From Thermoplasmatota archaeon (GTDB taxonomy: Archaea > Thermoplasmatota > E2 > DHVEG-1): a stretch of DNA of 6,302 bases. Numbering within the stretch: position 1 is the first letter of the stretch; every line of letters begins with the position of its first letter. The position numbers were made by a program, and so were the translations under genes. The stretch is taken from positions 1-6,302 of the forward strand of contig JAGXLH010000089.1 in the NCBI GenBank assembly GCA_018334795.1, written 5' to 3'. Shown here one piece after another: positions 1 through 5,334 of this stretch. The notes beneath the pieces were generated by a model. It was not told where the DNA came from and made no database searches. It saw only the letters and a program-made list of their open reading frames with translations.

Positions 1-362
1 ATGAGAAATGCTGGTTTTATACTGTTGATTTCTTGATCTAAATACTGATGGCATGCTTCTATTTCATCATGTTTGGGTTTTCGATTTTTTGGAAGATGAC
101 ATTTGATGAGATTGGTCATATAAATTTCATCTCGAGAAATACCTGCGGCACTGAGGAGTTTATCGAGTACTTTTCCGGAGGGACCAAGAAACATGTTGCC
201 TTTGTTATCTTCAACTTCTCCTGGTGCTTGAGCGATAAGAAACAATCGGGCGTTTGGGTTTCCTTCGCCAGGTAATGCGTGGTTTCGGGTATCTGCCAAT
301 TTACATCGTTGACAGGTTTGAATTTGTGTATTTAACTGATCGAGTTGTTGTTTTTTATCCAT
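1..362 (-). CDS. Family-4-like uracil-DNA glycosylase, N-terminal 120 residues (runs off window)
   Basis: This should be a DNA repair enzyme that removes uracil from DNA. The frame is open from an ATG at 360-362 to the window edge, so the C-terminal part (roughly 70-80 residues by family length, including the usual H-containing catalytic loop) is not visible. The translation shows a CxxC at C17/C20, then GEGNPNARLFLIAQAPGEVED (about 32-52, read here in two parts: GEGNP and AQAPGEVED), then GPSGKVLD (60-67), TNLIKCHLPKNRKP (83-96) and EIEAC (100-104). C17, C20, C88 and C104 fit the four [4Fe-4S] ligands of family 4. One oddity is that the active-site motif reads A-Q-A-P-G, where classical family 4 has G-E-A-P-G. 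GGAG lies about 12 nt before the ATG, which is a long spacing. The gene follows the zinc-ribbon gene after 38 bp and may share its transcript. The superfamily call is firm; exact family and activity are less so. Confidence 0.9.
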   Translation of the reverse strand, partial: MDKKQQLDQLNTQIQTCQRCKLADTRNHALPGEGNPNARLFLIAQAPGEVEDNKGNMFLGPSGKVLDKLLSAAGISRDEIYMTNLIKCHLPKNRKPKHDEIEACHQYLDQEINSIKPAFL

Positions 363-400
363 ATTTGAATAATGCTCCAGGGTCTGTTGATTTGTACTAT

Positions 401-625
401 TTATTCAATATTGACATGATGTTGTTTTAGTTTGATCCATACGCGTTCGTCTTTTCCGATGAGGTTACCACAACTACAGTGGACGTATTTTCCATCTTTG
501 ATGCTGTTGTCTTTGAGGATACGTTTTTTCCAGCAATGCCACACATGTCCTTTACCTATTTTGACGTATGAAAAGATTTCTTTTCCGCATTGATTACACT
601 GAATGGAAAGCGTTTTCCTCCTCAT
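401..625 (-). CDS. Small zinc-ribbon protein of unknown function (74 aa)
   Basis: The protein is small and basic with a treble or ribbon-type cysteine pattern: CNQC at 10-13, a lone C31 in a WHCW context, and CSCG at 50-53. It is probably a structural Zn(II) site made by C10, C13, C50 and C52. No signal peptide or membrane segment is visible, so it should be cytoplasmic. Similar short zinc-ribbon proteins with a CxxCGK...GNLIG layout occur in methanogens and other anaerobes, to my recollection, without a known role. The start is the ATG at 623-625. No Shine-Dalgarno precedes it; instead AGGAGG forms codons 2-3, and a TATA-like box lies about 30 bp upstream, which suggests leaderless initiation. 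It sits between thioredoxin (69 bp upstream) and uracil-DNA glycosylase (38 bp downstream). A nucleic-acid-binding role is only a guess. Confidence 0.8.
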   Translation of the reverse strand: MRRKTLSIQCNQCGKEIFSYVKIGKGHVWHCWKKRILKDNSIKDGKYVHCSCGNLIGKDERVWIKLKQHHVNIE

Positions 626-650
626 AGTGTAAAATGAACAGAGGTTACAA

Positions 651-658
651 TATTAAAA
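651..658 (-). promoter_or_regulatory. TATA-like box for the zinc-ribbon gene
   Basis: On the minus strand the box reads TTTTAATA, centred about 30 bp before the ATG at 625. An archaeal start site about 25 bp downstream of the box would fall at or next to the ATG, giving a leaderless or nearly leaderless mRNA. The flanking sequence is AT-rich, so chance matches are easy. Confidence 0.4.
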
Positions 659-694
659 CGTTGGTAAAATATGAATGAAAAGAAATGGTGTTGG

Positions 695-1099
695 TTAGGA
701 GTATTTATCGAGATATTTGTTGATGACCTCTTTGATTTCGCCAACTGATTGTGTGCCAGTTGCACTTGCTATTTTTTCTCCGTAGCGAAAGATGCCGAAA
801 TGAGGAATGCCGCGAATATTATATTTTTTTGCGATTTCTTTTTCTTTTTGAGTATTCAATCGGCCAAAGGCTACTTTTCCTTGATAGATTCGTTCTAATC
901 GTCGGAGTCGAGGTAGCATGGTTTTACATGGTTTGCACCAGGGAGCCCAGAAATCAATGATGGTAAGTGGATATTTATTGGTGAATTCATCAAAGGTTTC
1001 TTTGTTAAGTTCTTCAACGTGTTTTGGCCAATCTGATTTTTTTAAAGGAAGGTGGTCTGGTTTCCTTTTTTTGGTGAGTTTATCAAAGAGTTTGATCAT
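695..1099 (-). CDS. Thioredoxin-fold protein with WCKPC active site
   Basis: This is a thiol-disulfide oxidoreductase of the cytosol with 134 residues. A thioredoxin domain fills about residues 33-132. The buried aspartate (D49) leads into WAPWCKPC (51-58), with redox cysteines C55 and C58, and the cis-proline motif is RGIPHF (P99 before H100). The first 30 residues are a charged extension absent from classic thioredoxins of about 105 aa; there is no hydrophobic core that would make it a signal peptide. Lys replaces the usual Gly in the active-site dipeptide, which in the family tunes redox potential and partner choice. The ATG at 1097-1099 has AGGAA about 10 nt upstream. The gene has its own 151-bp leader with TATA-like sequences, so it is probably transcribed separately from the cupin. 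No dedicated thioredoxin reductase is in view, so the electron donor is unknown. Confidence 0.93.
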   Translation of the reverse strand: MIKLFDKLTKKRKPDHLPLKKSDWPKHVEELNKETFDEFTNKYPLTIIDFWAPWCKPCKTMLPRLRRLERIYQGKVAFGRLNTQKEKEIAKKYNIRGIPHFGIFRYGEKIASATGTQSVGEIKEVINKYLDKYS

Positions 1100-1250
1100 G
1101 GTTTCATATTTCCTGTGTTTTCTTATTTTTTTATTTGGTTTTTGTGGCTATCACTTGTTTATGGCGATCATCCTATATAACGATTGTGCATAATATTTAC
1201 ACAACCATAACTGTTTTTCAACGTTTAAATCACTAAAAATACCCTAACGT
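1100..1250 (-). promoter_or_regulatory. Cupin-thioredoxin intergenic region with TATA-like boxes
   Basis: This is the largest gap in the window. Minus-strand TTATATA at 1174-1180 is the best TATA-box match and would place a start near 1150, leaving a leader of about 50 nt. A second A-rich candidate (AAATAAAAA near 1127-1138) is closer to the thioredoxin ATG and would give a short leader. The part just after the cupin stop (1201-1250) should hold the cupin transcript end, but I see no clear hairpin there. No plausible small gene fits in the gap. Confidence 0.4.
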
Positions 1251-1595
1251 TTATTTTCTATAGGGAATCACACAAATAAACTGTAAACGTTCATCACCAG
1301 TATTCACAAATTGATGCCATTCCATTGGTGGAACAAAAATAACATCACCTTGTGTAAATGCATCCTTACTTTCCTTGTTTCGAAGTTCTCCAGATCCAGA
1401 TACAATAAAAACTTCATGTTCCCAATCATGCTGATGTAACGGTGTACACCCTCCAGATTCAACATCAAATAATCTCATGGTAAAATTCTTGGCACCATCT
1501 TTTTTGGTGATTAACCAACGAATCTTAGCTTCTTTTGCTCCTTCAACATCAACCTCTTCAGCTTTCACATCAGTATAATGAACATGTTTCATCAT
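1251..1595 (-). CDS. Single-domain cupin protein (114 aa)
   Basis: This is a small beta-barrel metal-binding protein of the Cupin_2 type. Motif 1 is GGCTPLHQHDWEHE (48-61), supplying H54, H56 and E61. Motif 2 is GDVIFVPPMEWHQF (83-96), supplying H94. All four canonical metal ligands are therefore present, and the metal and reaction cannot be read from sequence. The length is that of a lone cupin domain with no fused DNA-binding or enzymatic partner. Two adjacent ATG codons (1593-1595 and 1590-1592) are possible starts; a GAG-containing weak ribosome site lies upstream and does not discriminate between them. It follows the MinD-type ATPase by 55 bp that hold a hairpin and a T-run, so it is probably a separate unit. 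A link with the metallocluster genes is possible by proximity only. Confidence 0.9.
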   Translation of the reverse strand: MMKHVHYTDVKAEEVDVEGAKEAKIRWLITKKDGAKNFTMRLFDVESGGCTPLHQHDWEHEVFIVSGSGELRNKESKDAFTQGDVIFVPPMEWHQFVNTGDERLQFICVIPYRK

Positions 1596-1610
1596 AATTC
1601 AACTCTAAAG

Positions 1611-1639
1611 AAAAAAATACTAGAATCATTTTTATGATT
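1611..1639 (-). terminator. Hairpin plus T-run after the MinD-type ATPase operon
   Basis: On the minus strand, AATCAT and ATGATT form a perfect 6-bp dyad around an AAAA loop (1624-1639). A run of seven T residues follows at 1611-1617, after a short CTAGTA spacer. Archaeal transcripts often end at T-rich tracts, so this can close the upstream operon. The stem is weak, and the same ATAAAAAT core could instead be the TATA box of the cupin gene, about 35-40 bp before its ATG. Confidence 0.35.
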
Positions 1640-1650
1640 TATGGTTCAAC

Positions 1651-2517
1651 TTAGGATAGATTTAAAACATTACGTAACGCTGCCCAAGATTCAATAATTG
1701 ATGAAGTAACATTTCCTTTATCATACTCAGGAATTGCTTTTTCCTCAATCATTGCCTTTGTGGCCAAGGTATCATAAGGAATAGATCCTAACAAGGGAAT
1801 ATCGTGATTTTCACAAAACGATTTGATCTCATTTGTTTTCTTTGGATTGATATCTTTTTTATTGATGATGATTGCTTGTGGAATCTCAAAATGATTTGCC
1901 ACATCAATCACTCGCTTTAAATCATGAATCCCTGAAAAGGTTGGCTCGGTTACAATCACCACTAAATCAACACCGGTAATTGCACTGATCACTGGACATC
2001 CAACACCTGGTGGACCATCAATTAACACCACGTCTTTATCTCTCTTTTTAGCAACATCCTCTGCGTGATGGCGAACTTCAGTAACTAATTTCCCGGAGGA
2101 TTCCTCAGCGGTATTCAATCGTGCATGAACCATAGGACCAAAACGAGTCTCTGATTCAAATAACAATCCGGAATCACGTTGGATCATGGTTGCAGCATTT
2201 ACTGGGCACACCAGTTCACACACACCACAGCCTTCACAGGCTTCATATTTTATTTTAATATCCTCCGTTATCGCATCAAATTGACAGTGATTGACGCAGT
2301 CCATACACTTGATACATTTTTCCTCATCAATGGTTGCAACTGCAAGACCATGAAATCCAACTGTTTTTTTCACAACTGGTTTTAAAATTAAATGTAAATC
2401 TGCTGCATCAACATCACAATCAGCAAGCACTGCATTTCGAGCTAACGCAGCAAATGCAGCAGTAATCGTTGTTTTACCTGTGCCTCCTTTGCCACTAATG
2501 ATGGTTACTTGTTTCAT
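1651..2517 (-). CDS. MinD-type P-loop ATPase with inserted 2[4Fe-4S] ferredoxin domain (second paralogue)
   Basis: This is a cytoplasmic ATPase of the MinD/Mrp/NifH (SIMIBI) class, 288 residues. A deviant Walker A, GKGGTGKT, is at 9-16 with signature lysine K10 and K15, and the Walker B region VVLIDGPPG is at 163-171. Between them is a bacterial-type ferredoxin insert: C68, C71, C74, C78 and C94, C97, C100, C104. The first cluster motif lacks the usual Pro after the fourth Cys. Another Cys (C174) follows the PPG loop in a PPGVGCP context shared with its neighbour. Family members of this architecture act as paired ATPases tied to metallocluster proteins, not cell division. The ATG overlaps the preceding stop (ATGA), with a near-perfect AGGAGGT site 6 nt upstream. 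ATP-gated electron delivery is the likely role, by inference. Confidence 0.93.
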   Translation of the reverse strand: MKQVTIISGKGGTGKTTITAAFAALARNAVLADCDVDAADLHLILKPVVKKTVGFHGLAVATIDEEKCIKCMDCVNHCQFDAITEDIKIKYEACEGCGVCELVCPVNAATMIQRDSGLLFESETRFGPMVHARLNTAEESSGKLVTEVRHHAEDVAKKRDKDVVLIDGPPGVGCPVISAITGVDLVVIVTEPTFSGIHDLKRVIDVANHFEIPQAIIINKKDINPKKTNEIKSFCENHDIPLLGSIPYDTLATKAMIEEKAIPEYDKGNVTSSIIESWAALRNVLNLS

Positions 2518-3350
2518 GAAGAAACCTCCTGCTTAATTCGAGTTAATAACTCTTGAAAATCTTGTTTTAAAGCAGGCATATGATTAACAAAAGGTTCGCC
2601 ATCTGAATACAACGAAGCAATCAGAGTTTCATGTGGTATCTTTAACAAAACCGGGATTTCTTCTTGTTGGCAATATAATTCTACTCGTTTATCACCAACG
2701 CCATATCGGTTGATCACCACACCAAACGGTAGTTTCATCCGCCGGGTTACGTCAACAGCTAGTTTTAAATCATGAAGACCAAACGGAGTCGGCTCAGTTA
2801 CTAGAATTACAAAATCACTATCCTCAATTGCTTCCATGACGGGACAAGAGGTTCCTGGTGGCGCATCAATAATTACGGTTTTTTCAAGATTAATTTCTTG
2901 TTTCACTGCTTTAATAACTGGAATCGCTTGGCTTTCACCAGGGTTCAAATCTCCTTCAACAACAGAAATGCCGTTTTGTTCTCCTCTACGAAGCATGCCC
3001 ACTTCTCGATTCCGCCAACCAACAGCATCCTCGGGGCACACCAGTTCACAGCCTTTGCAGGAATGACATAAGTCAGCAAACACAAGCACTTTGTTGGGAA
3101 CCACTGCAAGTGCATTATAGGCACAAAACTTACTACATTCTCCGCAATATGTGCATCTATCCTTATTAATCTCAGGAACATAAACAGTTACTTTTCTTTC
3201 TTCTGAAAACTTGGTATGTAAAAACAAGTTTGCATTCGGTTCTTCGACATCAGCATCTAACAATTGTGCATTATCTGCACTTAATGCTAAATTAACCGCC
3301 ACTGTTGTTTTCCCTGTGCCTCCTTTTCCACTAGCAATAGCAATCTTCAT
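2514..3350 (-). CDS. MinD-type P-loop ATPase with inserted 2[4Fe-4S] ferredoxin domain (first paralogue)
   Basis: This paralogue (278 residues) is followed directly by the second copy. It has SGKGGTGKT at 7-15 with K9 and K14, and Walker B VIIDAPPG at 159-166. The ferredoxin insert has C66, C69, C72, C76 and C95, C98, C101, C105, enough for two [4Fe-4S] clusters. C169 follows the PPG loop. It differs clearly from its neighbour in the region after the ferredoxin and at the C-terminus, so this is an old duplication, not a recent repeat. Partnered ferredoxin-MinD genes are typical of anaerobe loci with NifX-like proteins and Mrp; a heterodimer is the natural inference. The ATG overlaps the DUF89 stop by 4 nt (3347-3350), and an AGGTGA site sits 4 nt upstream at 3355-3360. 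Confidence 0.93.
   Translation of the reverse strand: MKIAIASGKGGTGKTTVAVNLALSADNAQLLDADVEEPNANLFLHTKFSEERKVTVYVPEINKDRCTYCGECSKFCAYNALAVVPNKVLVFADLCHSCKGCELVCPEDAVGWRNREVGMLRRGEQNGISVVEGDLNPGESQAIPVIKAVKQEINLEKTVIIDAPPGTSCPVMEAIEDSDFVILVTEPTPFGLHDLKLAVDVTRRMKLPFGVVINRYGVGDKRVELYCQQEEIPVLLKIPHETLIASLYSDGEPFVNHMPALKQDFQELLTRIKQEVSS
2524..2530 (-). promoter_or_regulatory. Strong ribosome binding site inside the upstream gene end
   Basis: Minus-strand AGGAGGT lies 6 nt before the ATG of the second MinD-type ATPase, within the last codons of the first. It fixes the start at 2517 and, with the ATGA overlap, supports coupled translation. Confidence 0.75.
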
Positions 3351-4210
3351 TGTTTCACCTTCAACACCATGGTACCAACATCAATGCCAATGTTACTGGC
3401 AACAAGCGGACATTTCACCATTAATAAAAAAAAGATTTCTCGATCAATGTCACTTAAGGATTCATAATTTCCCTGACCTTTAGATATCACTAGATCTGCA
3501 TCATTGATTAAATCTTTTAGCTCAGTAGACATGTTTGAGAGAACTAAACCTGGCGCTGAATAAGTAGCATCTTTATCACCTGCTATGATATCTGCATATG
3601 CATCTATACCAGCATATGCTGCATCATCTGCTGTGGCATCATTAATGATTGGATACTGTTTCACAACATACGTAACATGCCGTTTTTCATCTTTTAATTG
3701 TTCAAGAAGCAGTCGATCAAAAAAGATTTCACCCGTGTTATCTGCTAAATACACGATTGTTTTTGCATCGTTCACGCGTTGTTTAAATGATTCATATCCC
3801 GTATCATCAAACGGTTTATGCGCGATGTTATCAACCATATCTTTGACATTCATTCGATTCATGGTTCCAAAATCAATCACATTACCAATGATTGCTAGTT
3901 TTGCAGCAATTAACAAAGGCTCATCACTTTGTTCAACCATTTTTTTCAACGTTGGATACTGGTCTTTTGCATGTTGATTTGCTTCTAGTTTCACTTTTTC
4001 ATAGGGATCAGTATTACCCGTTACTGTTCGGATGATATGGTGAACATGTTGTGAGATTTCAGGGGGTGAATGAGTAAAATCAATGGTTTGTAAGTGATTC
4101 ATAACCTTTTTCATTACTTCTTCATGTTTTTTTTCATCACGGGTTGCCATGCGTGCGGCTTCAAGTGATTGATGTAAAAAACAAGGGATACAATCAAGAT
4201 GAGTCTGCAT
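3347..4210 (-). CDS. DUF89-family (ARMT1-like) metal-dependent phosphatase
   Basis: The protein has 287 residues and matches the archaeal/bacterial subfamily typified by AF1104 and PH1575. Seen in order are an N-terminal DCIPCF (C7, C10), GNVIDFG (109-115), the hallmark DNTGEIFFDRLL (157-168), PIINDAT (187-193) and KGQGNYE (244-250). D157, N158 and D191 fit the metal ligands known for the family. Family members hydrolyse phosphate esters and are proposed to clear damaged or unwanted sugar-phosphate-type metabolites; the substrate here is unknown. The start is the ATG at 4208-4210, preceded by AGGAGG at 4222-4227, a rather long 11-nt spacing. It follows the NifX-like gene by 52 bp containing a T-rich stretch and overlaps the first MinD-type ATPase by ATGA. 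That overlap argues for a functional tie to the ferredoxin-ATPases, which is an inference. Confidence 0.92.
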   Translation of the reverse strand: MQTHLDCIPCFLHQSLEAARMATRDEKKHEEVMKKVMNHLQTIDFTHSPPEISQHVHHIIRTVTGNTDPYEKVKLEANQHAKDQYPTLKKMVEQSDEPLLIAAKLAIIGNVIDFGTMNRMNVKDMVDNIAHKPFDDTGYESFKQRVNDAKTIVYLADNTGEIFFDRLLLEQLKDEKRHVTYVVKQYPIINDATADDAAYAGIDAYADIIAGDKDATYSAPGLVLSNMSTELKDLINDADLVISKGQGNYESLSDIDREIFFLLMVKCPLVASNIGIDVGTMVLKVKQ

Positions 4211-4262
4211 ATCTACTTATGCCTCCTATTGTTATTTGAATAAAAGAAAAATTTGTGAAAGA
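4211..4262 (-). promoter_or_regulatory. Gap before the DUF89-ATPase cassette with T-rich tract
   Basis: On the minus strand this 52-bp gap holds a T-rich stretch (TTTTTCTTTTATT) soon after the NifX-like stop, then AATAGGAGG serving the DUF89 gene. The T-tract could be a full or partial archaeal terminator that lowers expression of the downstream three genes. I see no clear TATA box, so read-through from upstream is assumed. Confidence 0.3.
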
Positions 4263-4643
4263 TTAGTGATTGTGGTGATGTCCACCAAACGTGTGTTCTT
4301 GACAACCATCAGCCATGGTTGCCTGCTGTAAGTTTCCTTGTTTATAGGCAGTGACTGCATCACGGACTTTTCCTGACGCTCCAACATACACATCGATACC
4401 CATTTGTTCGAAAAGATTAATGGCTCGTCTGCCCAGACCAGAACAAAGCATCGCACACACTCCTTCTTTTTTTAAGAGTTCAGGTGGTTCAACGGTTCCA
4501 CCCATGTGATGACTGGTATTAGGGATGACATTAACATCATCGGTATCTAGATCGACGATGGTATAGTGGGTAACTCGGCCGAAATGTTGACCGACTTGTT
4601 CATCTAAGCCTTTTTCTCCCATTGACGGTATTCCAACTTTCAT
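4263..4643 (-). CDS. NifX/NifB-C-type dinitrogenase FeMo-cofactor family protein with His-rich tail
   Basis: This is a single-domain protein of the family found at the C-terminus of NifB and in NifX/NifY, which bind or carry metal-sulfur clusters. From the ATG at 4641-4643 it has 126 residues. The fold begins MKVGIPS, with QHFGR at 19-23, HHMGG at 45-49, C63 and C67 before SGLGRRA (68-74), and a Gly-rich IDVYVGASGKV (83-93). The C-terminus is unusual: C114, then EHTFGG and HHHNH, a plausible metal-binding tail. An upstream in-frame GTG (4650-4652) would add three residues, but it overlaps GTGAT, which reads better as the ribosome site for the ATG. The gene lies 12 bp after its paralogue, from which it is strongly diverged. 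Nitrogen fixation is not implied, as no nitrogenase gene is in view. Confidence 0.88.
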   Translation of the reverse strand: MKVGIPSMGEKGLDEQVGQHFGRVTHYTIVDLDTDDVNVIPNTSHHMGGTVEPPELLKKEGVCAMLCSGLGRRAINLFEQMGIDVYVGASGKVRDAVTAYKQGNLQQATMADGCQEHTFGGHHHNH

Positions 4644-4655
4644 AACAATCACATC

Positions 4656-5042
4656 TTATCTTCGACGACCACGACCGCCACCCATGCCATGATGGGAGCC
4701 AACCGTAGACATATCTGTTTCTTCTAATGATCCATTTTTAAATGCATCAACTGCATCTTTCACAGTCCCTGTTGCACCAGTGAAAATCTTAACATTTGCT
4801 GCTTTTAATGTTTGAAATGCATTTGGGCCAACTGCTCCAGTGATGACTGCGTCAACTTTTGCATTAGATACAGTTTGTGCCGCTTGTACTCCTGCACCAC
4901 CCATTGCATTTTTTTGATTGTTTTCCAATGCGTTAAATTCAAGGGTTTCGGAATCAACAGTGATAAAGTATTGACATCGTCCAAAACGAGGATCAACTGG
5001 TGCGTTAAGATCCTTTTCTGTTGCAGTTACAATTATTTTCAT
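4656..5042 (-). CDS. NifX/NifB-C-type dinitrogenase FeMo-cofactor family protein with Gly/Arg tail
   Basis: This is the second member of the same family, closer in motif layout to the stand-alone proteins MTH1175 and TM1290. From the ATG at 5040-5042 it has 128 residues. Seen are DPRFGRC (17-23), MGGAGVQAAQ (47-56), GAVGPNAF (69-76) and an IFTGATGTVKDAV segment (86-98). The tail from about residue 116 is SHHGMGGGRGRRR, low-complexity and very basic, with two His. A likely role is carrying or protecting a metal-sulfur cluster in the cytosol; the cluster type cannot be read. An in-frame GTG at 5049-5051 is the alternative start; I prefer the ATG because GTGA there resembles a ribosome site and the family normally begins at MKI. 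A TATA-like box lies about 38 bp upstream, so it may start a transcript with its paralogue. Confidence 0.9.
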   Translation of the reverse strand: MKIIVTATEKDLNAPVDPRFGRCQYFITVDSETLEFNALENNQKNAMGGAGVQAAQTVSNAKVDAVITGAVGPNAFQTLKAANVKIFTGATGTVKDAVDAFKNGSLEETDMSTVGSHHGMGGGRGRRR

Positions 5043-5076
5043 AATATTCACTATGAAATGGGCGAATTCATCTCTC

Positions 5077-5106
5077 TTTAATAACTATTGTCATTAACAG
5101 ATGTTA
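5077..5106 (-). promoter_or_regulatory. Possible promoter and dyad before the NifX-like pair
   Basis: Minus-strand TTATTAAA (5077-5084) is a TATA-like box about 38 bp before the preferred ATG at 5042, giving a predicted leader of about 10-15 nt. Next to it, upstream in the transcription sense, TAACA-GA-TGTTA (5095-5106) forms a 12-bp dyad. It could be an operator or a weak 3' stem for the preceding gene. The 65-bp gap is AT-rich, so both calls are tentative. Confidence 0.35.
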
Positions 5107-5107
5107 T

Positions 5108-5332
5108 TTATGCACGGGTCATGGGAGCACCACATTTCGGGCATTTCCGATGATAACAAGGGGTTCCAAGTTGATGCGGTTCAGTATGACCACAATTTGG
5201 ACATCGGCATCGTCCACCAGGACCTTGCGCAGTGCCGCCACCTTGCCCTAAACCGCGTCCAGCACCGCCTCTGCGGCCTTGCCCATATCCACTTCCTTGA
5301 CCCGCTGGTCCCGTTCCATCTCCACCAGGCAT
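5108..5332 (-). CDS. Gly/Arg-rich small protein with DUF5320-like head and Cys-rich zinc or Fe-S tail (74 aa)
   Basis: The protein begins MPGGDGTGPAG, the head seen in DUF5320-type proteins that accompany NifX-like and Mrp genes in anaerobes. Residues 1-41 are almost all Gly, Gln, Arg and Ala and are likely disordered. The C-terminal part has six cysteines: C42, C44 and C47 (CRCPNCG), C59, and C64 and C67 (CPKCG), a rubredoxin or zinc-ribbon-like set able to hold Zn or Fe. No enzyme domain is present, so an adaptor or metal-carrier role is inferred. The ATG at 5330-5332 is 2 bp after the Mrp stop, and AGGAGG at 5343-5348 lies inside the end of the Mrp gene, so translation is linked. The coding DNA is visibly more GC-rich than its neighbours, as expected from Gly/Arg codons; I do not read this as transfer. 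Confidence 0.85.
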   Translation of the reverse strand: MPGGDGTGPAGQGSGYGQGRRGGAGRGLGQGGGTAQGPGGRCRCPNCGHTEPHQLGTPCYHRKCPKCGAPMTRA

Positions 5333-5334
5333 GA

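Noticed and set aside
48..275. Plus-strand open frame of 75 codons
   Set aside because: It is antisense to the clearly recognisable uracil-DNA glycosylase frame, has no ribosome site and no family motif.
1651..3350. MinD as a cell-division site selector
   Set aside because: Both proteins carry a 2[4Fe-4S] ferredoxin insert and lack a visible C-terminal amphipathic membrane helix, and the neighbours are metallocluster genes.
4232..4456. Minus-strand frame of 74 codons overlapping the second NifX-like gene
   Set aside because: It is an alternative frame of a well-supported gene, with no motif, and starts inside it.
4263..5042. Nitrogen fixation cluster
   Set aside because: NifX-like domains alone do not imply nitrogenase; no NifH, NifD, NifK, NifE, NifN or radical-SAM NifB gene is in the window.
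5101..5334. Plus-strand frame opposite the Gly/Arg-rich protein
   Set aside because: The long open frame is a by-product of GC-rich Gly/Arg codons on the other strand; the minus-strand frame has a strong AGGAGG site and Cys motifs.
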